A stretch of 64,000 nt of DNA. Source: Sandaracinaceae bacterium (GTDB lineage Bacteria > Myxococcota_A > Polyangia > Polyangiales > Sandaracinaceae). The DNA is taken from assembly GCA_040218145.1 (NCBI GenBank), contig JAVJQK010000075.1, forward strand, positions 1 to 64,000, read 5' to 3'. The notes under the pieces are model-generated. The model was not told the origin of the DNA, made no database searches, and saw only the letters and a list, made by a program, of their open reading frames with translations. Positions 1 to 8,396 of this stretch are shown one piece after another; position 1 is the stretch's first letter; every line of letters starts with the position of its first letter. A program made the position numbers and the translations under genes.

Positions 1-149
1 TCCTCGTCTCTCGGGCGGGACGACCCGTCTCTCGGCCCGTGTCTCCTCGAAAATGCTGAAGCATTTCCTCGTCGCCCCGAACCGAGAACCGGGCCGTCGC
101 GCTCCGAGATCCTTCGGGCTCGGTACTTCAACGGCCTGTTAAACGACGA
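1..149. other. Gene-free left edge
   Basis: No convincing coding frame is seen on either strand before the terminator-like hairpin at 150-175 and the tssC stop at 198. The neighbouring gene on the left lies outside the window. Confidence 0.6.
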
Positions 150-175
150 GCGCCGGATCCCGAAGGACCCGGCGC
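150..175 (-). terminator. Hairpin with TTCG loop behind tssC
   Basis: Read on the minus strand, an 11-bp stem (GCGCCGG plus four further pairs, one G-T) closes on the loop C(TTCG)G, an exceptionally stable RNA tetraloop. It lies 23 bases past the tssC stop. The following tract is only weakly T-rich (GTTTAA), so it may stop transcription or simply protect the 3' end. Confidence 0.6.
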
Positions 176-197
176 CAGCGACGTGAACCGACCGAGA

Positions 198-1679
198 TCA
201 GTTCTTGTCGAGCTTGCCCACGAGCGAGAGCGTGAAGCTCGCGCCCATGTACTTGAAGTGGGGGCGAACCTTGAGGCCGCAGCGGTACCAGCCGGGCTGC
301 CCCTCGACGTCCTCGACCGTGATCTGCGCGGCGCGGAGCGGCTTGCGCGAGCGGACGGCGGGCGCCGGGTTCTCCATGTCCACGACGTACTGGCGGATCC
401 AGTTGTTGAGCTCGCGCTCGAGGTCCGAGCGCTCCTTCCACGTCCCGATCTGCTCGCGCTGCATCACCTTCAGGTAGTGAGACAGGCGGGTGACGATGAA
501 CATGTAGGGGAGCTGGGTGCCGAGGCGGTAGTTGGTCTCCGCCTCCTTGCCCTCGGGCGTGTTCGCGAAGATCTTCGGCTTCTGCGCGCTGTTCGCAGAG
601 AAGAAGGCCGCGTTGTCACTGTCCTTGCGGAACGTGAGCCCGATGAAGCCCTGCTCGCTCATCTCGTACTCGCGACGCTCGGTGAGCTGCACCTCGGTCG
701 GGCACTTGGTCTGGATCTCGCCCATCGCCTCGTACTGGTGGAGCGGCAGGTTCTCGACCGCGCCGCCCGCCTGGGGACCGATGATGTTCGGGCACCAGCG
801 GTACTTGGCGAAGGAGTCGGCCACGCGGGTCGCCATGGCGATCGCGGTCTGACCCCAGAGGTAGCTGTCGTGGTTCCCGATGACCTCCTCCTTGAAGTTG
901 AAGGACTTCACGGGGACGGTGTCGGGGCCGTAGGGCAGCCGGAGCAGGAACCGGGGAGCGCAGAGGCCGACGTAGCGGCTGTCCTCGCTCTCGCGGAAGC
1001 TGTGCCACCGGGCGTACTGCGGACCCTCGAAGAGGCTCTGCAGGTCCTTGAGCTTCGGGAGCTCCTGGTAGCTCTCGCAGCCGAACATCTCGGGCGCGAC
1101 GTTCGAGAGGAAGGGCGCGTGCGACATCGCCGAGATGCTGGCGATGTTCTGCATGAGCTGCATGTCCTGCGGGCCCGGACCGAACTCGTAGTTGCCCACG
1201 AGGCAGCCGAAGGGCTTGCCGCCGAACGTGCCGTACTCGTTCGAGTAGACGTGCTTGTAGAGACCCGACTTGACGATCTCGGGGCTGTCCTCGAAGTCCT
1301 CGAGCAGCTGATCCTTGCTGACGTTGAGGATCGAGACGCGGATGTTCTCGCGGAAGTTGACGTTGTCGATGAGGTGCTTGAGACCTCGCCACGTCGACTC
1401 CAGCTTCTGGAGCGCCGGGTGATGGAGGATGGTGTTGATCTGCGCGCTCATGCGCTGATCGATCTCGGAGATCATCGCGTCCACCACCGCCTTGTCGACG
1501 CGCTCACCCTTGCGGGAGGGCGCGAGCATCTCGGTGACGAACGCCTGGATGCCCCGGCGCGCGACGTCGTACGTCTCGTCCTCGGGCTTGATCTTCGCCT
1601 CGGCGAGCATGCTCTCGAGGAGGCTCGCGTCGTCGGCCAGCGCCTCGGCGCCTTCTTCTGCGGTCTGTTCTTCAGCCAT
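198..1679 (-). CDS. tssC: T6SS sheath large subunit TssC (VipB)
   Basis: A 493-aa protein of normal family length that pairs with TssB to build the cytoplasmic contractile sheath propelling the Hcp tube. Family features visible are the ESTWRGLKHL segment near residue 97, the SNVAPEMFG stretch, the SRYVGLCAPRFLLRLPYG core and the C-terminal GxxLPYMFIVTRLSHY block. The start is preceded by GGGGTAGAAGAA. It lies 26 bases after tssB and ends the tagF-A-B-C run. A diverged second copy of the sheath fold is encoded at 26457-28244. The assignment is firm. Confidence 0.97.
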   Translation of the reverse strand: MAEEQTAEEGAEALADDASLLESMLAEAKIKPEDETYDVARRGIQAFVTEMLAPSRKGERVDKAVVDAMISEIDQRMSAQINTILHHPALQKLESTWRGLKHLIDNVNFRENIRVSILNVSKDQLLEDFEDSPEIVKSGLYKHVYSNEYGTFGGKPFGCLVGNYEFGPGPQDMQLMQNIASISAMSHAPFLSNVAPEMFGCESYQELPKLKDLQSLFEGPQYARWHSFRESEDSRYVGLCAPRFLLRLPYGPDTVPVKSFNFKEEVIGNHDSYLWGQTAIAMATRVADSFAKYRWCPNIIGPQAGGAVENLPLHQYEAMGEIQTKCPTEVQLTERREYEMSEQGFIGLTFRKDSDNAAFFSANSAQKPKIFANTPEGKEAETNYRLGTQLPYMFIVTRLSHYLKVMQREQIGTWKERSDLERELNNWIRQYVVDMENPAPAVRSRKPLRAAQITVEDVEGQPGWYRCGLKVRPHFKYMGASFTLSLVGKLDKN

Positions 1680-1705
1680 GTTCTTCTACCCCAACTGGTG
1701 AAAGC

Positions 1706-2209
1706 CTATTCGTCGCCGCCCTCGTCGTCGCCCATCCCGAGCTCCTTCATCAGGCGCTCGCGGGCGTCGTCGTCCCCGAGGAGCCCCTGGATCTTCTTCC
1801 GGAACTTCGGGATGTTTCCGAGCGGTCCCTTGAGGGCCGTCAGGGCGTTGCGGAGCTGCATGAGCTGCCGGAGCTCGGGCACCTGCTCGGCGATCCCCTC
1901 CGGCGTGAAGTCCTTCAGGCCGTTGAACTTGAGGCCGACCGCCATCTCGGCGCCCTCTTCGCCCGACAGCTTGTCGTCGACGGTGAGGTCGAGCGACAGG
2001 TTGTGCTCGGCCATCACCTCGTTGAAGTTGTCCTTGTCGATGTTGATCGGCTTGCGCTCTTCGAGCGGGGTGTCATCCGGCTTGCCGGTGTAGTCCCCCA
2101 TCATCATGAAGCGGAGCGGAAGCTCGACCTCTTCTTGCTGATCGCCGGTGGCCGGCTTGTAGGTGATGTTGACGCGCTCCTTCGGAGCGACCGAGCCCTC
2201 TTTACCCAT
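1706..2209 (-). CDS. tssB: T6SS sheath small subunit TssB (VipA)
   Basis: A 167-aa TssB protein, the small sheath subunit that interlocks with TssC. The start is typical (basic segment, VNITYKPATG), followed by the LPLRFMMMGDYTG strand, the INIDKDNFNEVM helix and the PELRQLMQLRNALTALKGPL C-terminal helix. A clear AGGAGAAA ribosome site stands before the ATG. About 208 bases separate it from tssA, and these hold a 12-bp tandem repeat and a hairpin. tssB and tssC may therefore have some independent control, which is inference. Confidence 0.97.
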   Translation of the reverse strand: MGKEGSVAPKERVNITYKPATGDQQEEVELPLRFMMMGDYTGKPDDTPLEERKPINIDKDNFNEVMAEHNLSLDLTVDDKLSGEEGAEMAVGLKFNGLKDFTPEGIAEQVPELRQLMQLRNALTALKGPLGNIPKFRKKIQGLLGDDDARERLMKELGMGDDEGGDE

Positions 2210-2287
2210 CGCTTGTTTCTCCTGTCTCTGTTTTCCAGAGTGCCCTGCAGTTCAGAGCGAATGCACGAAGGGCCCACGAACGAACCG

Positions 2288-2305
2288 TGAGAGGCCCCCC
2301 TCTCA
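2288..2305 (-). other. Small stem-loop between tssA and tssB
   Basis: A 7-bp perfect stem (TGAGAGG/CCTCTCA) around a four-base C loop lies 78 bases upstream of the tssB start. A second short stem (CCCGA/TCGGG) follows near 2350-2361. They could be an attenuator or a processing site in the tssA-tssB message. There is no T-tract. Confidence 0.35.
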
Positions 2306-2368
2306 GCTGAGCCCGCAGTGTGCCCCATCTACCGGGCCTTCGTGAAGCCCCGAGTTTCGGGTGTTGGA

Positions 2369-2427
2369 TCTCACTTCGATCTCACGCTCGGTCACACCTT
2401 CGCTCTCACGTTCGGTCTCACAGTGGA
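2369..2427 (-). repeat. 12-bp tandem repeat at the tssA stop
   Basis: Five imperfect tandem units, the first of 11 bp and the rest of 12 bp, with consensus TCTCACGTTCGG on the plus strand (GTGAGANCGAAN on the coding strand). Units start at 2369, 2380, 2392, 2404 and 2416. The stop codon of tssA (2418-2420) falls inside the last unit, so the array runs from the gene end into the spacer. Confidence 0.8.
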
Positions 2428-4766
2428 GCCTTGGCCGCCCCCAGCGGATCCACCCGACACAACCTCCGGTACACGAGCGCGGTCTGCTGCGCGACGACCG
2501 GGTCGTTTGCCTTCTTCATCGACCTCAAGCAAGCCAGGTGGCCGCGGTAGCACTCCGCCGCGAGCTCCGGCTCCCACTGCTCGAGCCGCACCGCGTCGAT
2601 CTCGGCCAGGAGCGAGTCGTAGATCCCCTCGGCCGCCGAAGCGGTGTTCCCGGACGAGAGCGACTGCGCCATCGCGAGCCGCGCCTTGAACCGCGCCCGG
2701 CCGCTCCGCGCGGAGTGCGCGAGGCCTTCGAGCGCGCCGAGCGCCTCGTCGACCTTGCCGCCCGCGGCGAGGCTGCGCGCCTTCCCGAGCACTTCGGCGC
2801 CCTCCCCCGCTTCGCCGCCGCCGCCCCCACCGCCGCCGCCCCCGGCGACCTCGTTGGCGAGCCAGTCCTTGGTCAGGTCGCTCGCGAAGGGCAGGCCACC
2901 GGCGAAGCTCAGGTCGAGCAGCTCGGGGAAGAGCTTCACCCAGAGCGCCGCGCCGGCCAGGACCGCGTCGCGCGCGCCAGCGTACTCCTTGCCCATGTTC
3001 CCGAGCGCGAGCGCGGCGTAGCGGTGCATGTCGAGCCAGTAGCGCTTGCCGGCCAGGGTCAGCTCGGCCTTCTTGACCAGGCCCTCCCAGTCCCCGGCGG
3101 AGAGCTTCGCGTCGAAGTCCTTCACCACCATGTCCGGCGGCGCCGGCACCTTGGTCTGACCGCCCTCGGCTGGAGGCACGGTCGCGCCGAGCGCGAGACC
3201 GACCCGCACGAAGGTGAAGCTCATCGGCTCGGAGAGGGACGCCTCGCGGAGCGACTTGGCCGCGTCGACGAGCGACTTGCCGACGTTGGTCGCGAACTTC
3301 TTGACCTCCTTCGTGTCGGCGAGGTCCGCGGGCGCAGACGGCGCGGCGGGCGCGGCGGCGGGCGCGGCGGCGGGGCGTGGCGCCGCGGCGGCCGGCTTCG
3401 GCGCGGCCTGCGGCGGAGGCGCCGCCGGCTTGGGCGCGACGGGCTCCGGCACCGACATCTTGAGCCGCTGGATGTTGTCCTGGAGCGGTCGGACGGACGG
3501 CGCCGCGTCCTCGAACTTGTCGCGCACGACGGCGATGAAGCGCTTCGACGCCTCCTCGAGCAGCTCGACCGCGTGGCGATCCTTGGCCGTGAGCTTCTGG
3601 TCGGGCAGCGGCCCCTCGACCCGGTCGAGCAGCCACGAGAGCGCGTTGCTCCTGCCTCGGATGCGGCGCACCGGCGGGTAGCAGTCCTCCCAGTAGCGCT
3701 CGCAGATCTGCGTGATGACCTCGAGACCGGTCGCGAGGCCCTCGATGCGCTTCGTCTCCCAGAGACCGAAGGCGAGGTAGGTGGCGATCAACAGGTCCTT
3801 CGACGTGTCCGTCAGCAGCGCGCCGGCGCGCTTGACGCCATCCTCCCAGTCGAGGTTGCCCCCCGTGGGTGAATCGAGCGCGGTGACGTCGTTGCGCAGC
3901 TCCTCGTGCGTGAGCTCGTACTTCGCGTCGATGCCGACGGGGCTGTCGCCCGGGACCGGCTCGGTCCAGGGCTTGGCCATCTCGGCGAGCTCCCCCGCGA
4001 GGTCCTTCTCGGGAGGCTTCTCCTCCGCGGGCGCCGGCTCCTGCGCCACGTTGGCCGGCGGCGCGGGCTCGGCGGCCGGGGCCGCGGCCTCCGCCGCGAC
4101 GGGCGCCGGAGCCGGGCCGGGCGCCGGAGCCGCCGCGCCAGCGCCGTTGTCGGGCGCGTCCGGGGGCGGGGGAGGCTCCGTGTCCGAAGCCGGCGCGTTC
4201 GCCCGCTCCGGGAGCGAGAGCTTCAGGCGCTCGACCGCGTCCGCCATGGGTCGGACCGCCGGCGCCTGGTCCTCGAAGCGCTCACCGACCACCGCGCGGA
4301 GGCGCTTGACCGCCGCGTCGAGGGCCTCGACCGCGTCGTGGTCGTCGGGCCCCACCTGGGTCTCGGGCAACATCTGGTCGAGCTTCTCGGTCAGCCAGCT
4401 GATCGCGTTGACGCGGGCACGCAACCGGCGCGCGGGCGGGTGCATGGCGTCCCAGTACCGATCCATCGACTCGGACAGGAGAAACAGCCCGGCGGCGAGC
4501 CCCATCAGACCTTCGGTCTGGTAGAGCGCGTACGCCGCGTAGCTCTCGATGAGGAGGTCCTTGCTCTTCGAGGTCGTCAGCGCCTGGGCGCTCTTGACGA
4601 TCTGCTCCCAGTCCGGCATCCCCGTGGACGCCGACTCGAGCTTCGCCGCCTCGTTGCGGATCTCCTCGTGCAGAGGCTCGTAGCGCGCGTCCTCGCCGGC
4701 CGGATTCGCGTCCGACACCGGCGCGAGCCAGGGCTCGATGCGTGCCTTCGCCACCGCTTCGCTCAT
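2418..4766 (-). CDS. tssA: TssA with duplicated ImpA_N domain
   Basis: TssA caps and guides assembly of the T6SS tail at the baseplate. This 782-aa version has two ImpA_N-type domains, at about residues 10-140 (PWLAPVSDANPAGEDARYEP) and 260-385 (PWTEPVPGDSPVGIDAKYEL). They are joined by a Pro/Ala-rich linker, and a second such linker leads to an alpha-helical C-terminal region with a Gly run near residue 640. Normal TssA proteins carry one such domain in 350-550 aa. The ATG at 4766 is preferred over one 93 bases upstream because a GGGGGCGAGACG site precedes it and the upstream extension is low in complexity. tagF precedes it. Confidence 0.93.
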   Translation of the reverse strand: MSEAVAKARIEPWLAPVSDANPAGEDARYEPLHEEIRNEAAKLESASTGMPDWEQIVKSAQALTTSKSKDLLIESYAAYALYQTEGLMGLAAGLFLLSESMDRYWDAMHPPARRLRARVNAISWLTEKLDQMLPETQVGPDDHDAVEALDAAVKRLRAVVGERFEDQAPAVRPMADAVERLKLSLPERANAPASDTEPPPPPDAPDNGAGAAAPAPGPAPAPVAAEAAAPAAEPAPPANVAQEPAPAEEKPPEKDLAGELAEMAKPWTEPVPGDSPVGIDAKYELTHEELRNDVTALDSPTGGNLDWEDGVKRAGALLTDTSKDLLIATYLAFGLWETKRIEGLATGLEVITQICERYWEDCYPPVRRIRGRSNALSWLLDRVEGPLPDQKLTAKDRHAVELLEEASKRFIAVVRDKFEDAAPSVRPLQDNIQRLKMSVPEPVAPKPAAPPPQAAPKPAAAAPRPAAAPAAAPAAPSAPADLADTKEVKKFATNVGKSLVDAAKSLREASLSEPMSFTFVRVGLALGATVPPAEGGQTKVPAPPDMVVKDFDAKLSAGDWEGLVKKAELTLAGKRYWLDMHRYAALALGNMGKEYAGARDAVLAGAALWVKLFPELLDLSFAGGLPFASDLTKDWLANEVAGGGGGGGGGGEAGEGAEVLGKARSLAAGGKVDEALGALEGLAHSARSGRARFKARLAMAQSLSSGNTASAAEGIYDSLLAEIDAVRLEQWEPELAAECYRGHLACLRSMKKANDPVVAQQTALVYRRLCRVDPLGAAKAPL

Positions 4767-4795
4767 CGTCTCGCCCCCTCTGCGCCTGCTCTGGT

Positions 4796-4846
4796 CGGCG
4801 CTGTGTTCATGTCGGCGCTGTGTCCTCGACGGCGCTGTGTCCTCGA
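4796..4846. repeat. 17-bp tandem repeat between tagF and tssA
   Basis: Three adjacent 17-bp units (CGGCGCTGTGTCCTCGA), the second and third identical and the first differing near its end. They fill most of the 89-base gap upstream of tssA, ending 30 bases before its start codon. Confidence 0.85.
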
Positions 4847-4855
4847 CGGCTACGG

Positions 4856-5791
4856 TCAACGCAGCGTGCCGGAAGCGGCGCGCTGCGCGAGCGTGTCCAG
4901 CAACCCGCCGAGCGGGCTGCTCTCGTTCAGGCCCGAGAGCGTCGGGCCGAGCGTCTGCTGCGCCGCCTCGATGGCTTTGTCGCGCTCGGTCGTGAGCGGC
5001 CAGAGGCGCTGATGCGAAAGCTCGGGGTCACCGAGGAGCTGCAGCGTGTTCAGCGGCGCCGGCCCCAGCGACAGCAGCAGGCGCGGCTCGGGATCCTCGA
5101 TCCAGAAGTACGCCGGGTGCGACGGCGGGAAGCCGAAGACGCGCCGCGACAGCTCGAGCCACACGAAGAGATCCACGTCCACGTGGACGGGACAGTCGAG
5201 CAGGGTCGCGCCCTTGCCCGGATCTGTCTTCGACGCGTCCTGACACGCCGTCAGGAAGGTCTGGTACGCGTAGAGATGCGCGCCCTCGCGCGCGCCGAAG
5301 AGCCGCGCGTGGACCTCGGCCGTCAGCGGATGAGACAGGGTCTTCTGTGCGATCTCGCTCGCGCGCGACAGGTCCGCGGCCTGCGGGACCGGCAAGTGCT
5401 GCGCGGCGTTCCGGAGCGCGTCGAGATCCATCTCCTTCGCCTGCGCGCCGAGCGCGACCGCGGCGTCGAGGAAGGGGCTGAACGCGATGGGCAGCGTCGA
5501 GAACGACTCGGCCGCCTGACCGGCCGGCGCGAGCGCGAAGAAGACGATCGGGAACTTGCGCCCCACGCCGTCCTCGCTCGGGATCAGCGCCGCGACGACC
5601 GTCTTGGCCGACCCGGGCGGCGTGAACACGACGCGGATCGGGTGGTCGGGCATCTCGCCCCCCGCGCCCCGCACGGCGTCGTTCGACTCCTGCACCCACT
5701 GCTCGAAGCTCCGCGCGGCGTCGTCAGCGACGTTCTGCCGAACGAAGTCTCCCTTGGCAGGAATCTTTCCGAAGAACCCCAGCTCCGCCAT
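4856..5791 (-). CDS. tagF: T6SS regulator TagF (DUF2094)
   Basis: A 311-aa TagF-like protein. The N-terminus GFFGKIPAKGDFVRQNV is the family signature, followed by the GRKFPIVFF segment. In Pseudomonas TagF holds the T6SS off after translation and binds Fha; the same role here is inferred. Its presence together with the FHA protein at 22687 supports Thr-phosphorylation control. The start has a GGAG site (CTGGAGATTCG). It leads the tagF-A-B-C run and lies 54 bases after the TatA-like gene. Confidence 0.92.
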   Translation of the reverse strand: MAELGFFGKIPAKGDFVRQNVADDAARSFEQWVQESNDAVRGAGGEMPDHPIRVVFTPPGSAKTVVAALIPSEDGVGRKFPIVFFALAPAGQAAESFSTLPIAFSPFLDAAVALGAQAKEMDLDALRNAAQHLPVPQAADLSRASEIAQKTLSHPLTAEVHARLFGAREGAHLYAYQTFLTACQDASKTDPGKGATLLDCPVHVDVDLFVWLELSRRVFGFPPSHPAYFWIEDPEPRLLLSLGPAPLNTLQLLGDPELSHQRLWPLTTERDKAIEAAQQTLGPTLSGLNESSPLGGLLDTLAQRAASGTLR

Positions 5792-5845
5792 CGAATCTCC
5801 AGGACGTGGACCGGGGGGGATGAGACCTCATGAGAGGCCCTCAGG

Positions 5846-6073
5846 TCAATCGTCCCGAGGCCGATCTCGCGCCTCTTCTTCGCCGTCCTCGTCGAGGTCC
5901 GGGTCGTCGTCCGCGGCGAGCAGCCGGTCGAGCGCGCCGGGCCCGCTCAGATCGCGCCGCGTCTGGTCGAGCGCCCTCGCCGACGCGAGCAGCCGCTTCC
6001 CCACCGTGGGCCCGGCGATCAACATGATCGCGCCCCCGATGATCAGCAGCTCCACCCAGCCGAGTCCAAACAC
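5846..6073 (-). CDS. TatA/B-like small membrane protein
   Basis: A 75-aa protein starting at GTG. The first 40 residues (MFGLGWVELLIIGGAIMLIA, then GPTVGKRLLASARALDQTRRDL) match the TatA/TatB layout: short N-terminus, one membrane helix, a GP hinge and an amphipathic helix. The tail is acidic. TatA proteins form the pore of the twin-arginine export system. The usual FGP hinge is AGP here and no tatB or tatC lies nearby, so it may be a stray Tat subunit or an unrelated look-alike. It is co-directional with tagF, and its ribosome site is weak. Confidence 0.6.
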   Translation of the reverse strand: MFGLGWVELLIIGGAIMLIAGPTVGKRLLASARALDQTRRDLSGPGALDRLLAADDDPDLDEDGEEEARDRPRDD

Positions 6074-6131
6074 GCACGGAGCATAGCGCGACCCGAGGCG
6101 CTCGCCTCAACCCCGCTGCTACTCTGGACGC

Positions 6132-7457
6132 ATGGGTCTCCGGCTCCCCCTCGCGGGCCTCCTCCTCGTGGGCTGCTACTGCTCGCACGAGGTGGCCGTC
6201 GACGCGAGCGCGATCGACGCAGCCGACGCCGAGGTCGACGCGGCGTCCCCGGTCTTCGTCTCCGGCTGCGAAGATCCCCGGCTCTGGTCGACCGAGCTCC
6301 CGAGCGTGGAGCTGCAGGCGCTCCTGGGCGGTGGCCCCTGCTCGCCCCCGCAGTACCCGCTCCACGTCGTCTCGCTCGGCTGGCCGATTCATCGGGGCGC
6401 CCCCGGTCCGGCGCTCGAAGACGTCGCGACGAGCTGCTGGCGTGTGACCGCCGCCGCGGACGGCTCCGGCTGGCGTGTCGGGGACACCTTCGAAGGCGGT
6501 CCACACGGGCTGGGACTCGCCGCGATCATCGGCTTCGAGCGCCCTGTCCGCTTCGAGGGGCGCGTGATCACGAACGACGGTCGCGCCGCGCTCGCCGTGG
6601 CCGAAGGAGAGGTCCAGCTGGACCGGCTGCGCGCCGTATCGAGCGAGGCCCGCGGAGAGGTGGGCGGTGAGGTGCGCGCCATCGCCACGGAGTCTTTCTA
6701 CGCGACCTCCGAGGCGGTCCATCTCGAGGGCGAGGTGACCCCGGTAGCGCCCTTCGCCGACGCCGCCGCGCTGTCGACCTACTTCCTCGCCACCCTTCGC
6801 CGCGACCCCGCGGGCGTGTGGGTCCACGAGTCGTTCGGGCGGCTCGCCGCATCGAGCGAGACGCCGCTCGCGCCCGCCGCGCGCGCGCTCCTGGCTCGCG
6901 GCGGCGCCCACGTGGCGTTGGACGACGAGCTCTGGATCCTGGAGGTGGACGGCCCGCGCCGTGTCCCGCTGCCGGGCCCGCCGATCTCGCTGCTGTCGGG
7001 CTACGGCTACCTGTGCGGCCTGCTCGCGGGGGGCGAGCTGTTCTGCCACGACCAGGTCGAGCACGAGCTTCACTCCCGCCTCGTGGGCGAGGGCAGGCTG
7101 GTCACGGCGGCCCCGCTGGATCCTCCATACTTCTTCGACGGCGAGACCTTTCATGGCCTCTCGCGAGACGACCCGACCGCCTTCGACCCGGCGCGCTCGT
7201 TCCGCCCCGCCCCCAAGGATCTGAGCCTCATCGGCGAGCCCCTCGCGGTGCAGCACGGCGTCGTCATCGGCACCGAGGGCTTCCTCGACGCGCGCCCGCC
7301 CGACGGCCGCCCGGGACCCCGCGTGGCCCGACTCGACGACGTGATGGAGCCGGGCGCCATCACCGTCTGGGGCGCCGACCAGGCGAGCTACGCCGTGCGC
7401 CACGACGACGGGACGACCACGATCTACCGCGCGCCCTTCATCGACTTCTGCGACTGA
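6132..7457 (+). CDS. Predicted lipoprotein, function unknown
   Basis: A 441-aa protein with a lipoprotein signal (LAGLLLVGC, Cys at residue 15) and an Asp/Ala-rich linker (VDASAIDAADAEVDAA) typical of myxobacterial surface lipoproteins. The rest is probably beta-rich, with no known motif. It interrupts the T6SS locus on the opposite strand to tagF and tssM and has no sequence link to secretion, so it may be a bystander. Confidence 0.8.
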   Translation: MGLRLPLAGLLLVGCYCSHEVAVDASAIDAADAEVDAASPVFVSGCEDPRLWSTELPSVELQALLGGGPCSPPQYPLHVVSLGWPIHRGAPGPALEDVATSCWRVTAAADGSGWRVGDTFEGGPHGLGLAAIIGFERPVRFEGRVITNDGRAALAVAEGEVQLDRLRAVSSEARGEVGGEVRAIATESFYATSEAVHLEGEVTPVAPFADAAALSTYFLATLRRDPAGVWVHESFGRLAASSETPLAPAARALLARGGAHVALDDELWILEVDGPRRVPLPGPPISLLSGYGYLCGLLAGGELFCHDQVEHELHSRLVGEGRLVTAAPLDPPYFFDGETFHGLSRDDPTAFDPARSFRPAPKDLSLIGEPLAVQHGVVIGTEGFLDARPPDGRPGPRVARLDDVMEPGAITVWGADQASYAVRHDDGTTTIYRAPFIDFCD

Positions 7458-7460
7458 CCC

Positions 7461-7660
7461 TCACCACCGCGCACGAAACACGATGTGGGTGCGGGACGCC
7501 GGCGCCTTCGGCGACCCGAAGCCGACGTGCCGATCGCGCAGAAGCCCAGGGAGCGCCCGAAGCTCACCGCTGCGCGGTTGGTGCTGACCACGATGTCGAA
7601 CGGCATCGCGCCGTAGCCGAGCGCCTTTCGCCTCGACGAGCGACGCCTCCCCCCTTCGCG
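7461..7660 (-). pseudogene. Remnant of a GNAT acetyltransferase
   Basis: On the minus strand the segment ALGYGAMPFDIVVSTNRAAV, followed by SFGRSLGFCAIG, matches the C-terminal half of GNAT N-acetyltransferases (the V-S-T-N...A...SLGF region). The preceding piece (GEASLVEAK) and the following one (SPKAPASRTHIVFRARW) lie in another frame, so at least two frameshifts are needed to restore a reading. The N-terminal half is gone and G-rich repeats stand in its place. The right boundary is approximate. Confidence 0.65.
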
Positions 7661-8260
7661 TGACCGAGACCCAGCCGCGCCGGTCGTCCCGGAGGGACTC
7701 GGATTCGGATGCGGAACCGGTCGCAGAGAGCGGATGCCGACGCTGTCGCGGAGGCGGAGTCGGATGCGGTCGCGGAAGAGCGCATGCGGACTCGGACGCG
7801 GTGGCGGTCGCGGACGCGGACGCGGTCGCGGTTGCGGTTGCGGTTGCGGTTGCGGATGCGGGAGCGGCAGCGGCAGCGGCAGCGGGAACGGGAGCGAGAA
7901 CGGCAGCGGCAGCGGGAGCGGGAACGGGAACGGGGAGCGGGAACGGGGAGCGGGAACGGGGAGCGGGAACGGGGAGCGGGAACGGGGAGCGGGAACGGGG
8001 AGCGGGAACGGGGAGCGGGAACGGGGAGCGGGAACGGGAGCGGCAGTGGGAGCGGCAGTGGGAGCGGCAGTGGGAGCGGCAGTGGGAGCGGCAGTGGGAG
8101 CGGGAGCGGCGGCGGGGGCGGGAGCGGCAACGGCGGCGGGGGCGGGAACGGCAGCGGCGGCGGGGGCGGGGGCGGGAACGGCAGTGGGAGCGGCGGCGGT
8201 CGCGGTCGCGGACGCGGGAGCGGATGCGGACTCGGACGCATCCATGTTCACGGAGCACAC
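7661..8260. repeat. G-rich tandem array, 13-bp then 12-bp units
   Basis: Low-complexity DNA with strong strand asymmetry (G on plus, C on minus). Its core is eight perfect copies of a 13-bp unit (GGGGAGCGGGAAC) from 7932 to 8035, joined directly to five perfect copies of a 12-bp unit (GGGAGCGGCAGT) from 8036 to 8095. Looser relatives extend on both sides. Because 13 is not a multiple of three, every frame is open and gives the same repetitive peptide; none is a credible gene. G-runs spaced by three bases could form G-quadruplexes. Confidence 0.9.
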
Positions 8261-8396
8261 GGATGGCCGATCCCACCGCAGCCGGCGGCCTATTCTCGCG
8301 AAGCGAAGCGCGAGCCGCAGGGCCCGCACCGCCCCGCTGCTTGGGTCTCGCAACGAGCGAAGCGAGTCGCACTGAGCGGGCGACGAGCGCAGCCTC

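Noticed and set aside
7932-8095. Possible CRISPR array
   Set aside because: Units are contiguous with no unique spacers and no cas genes are near.
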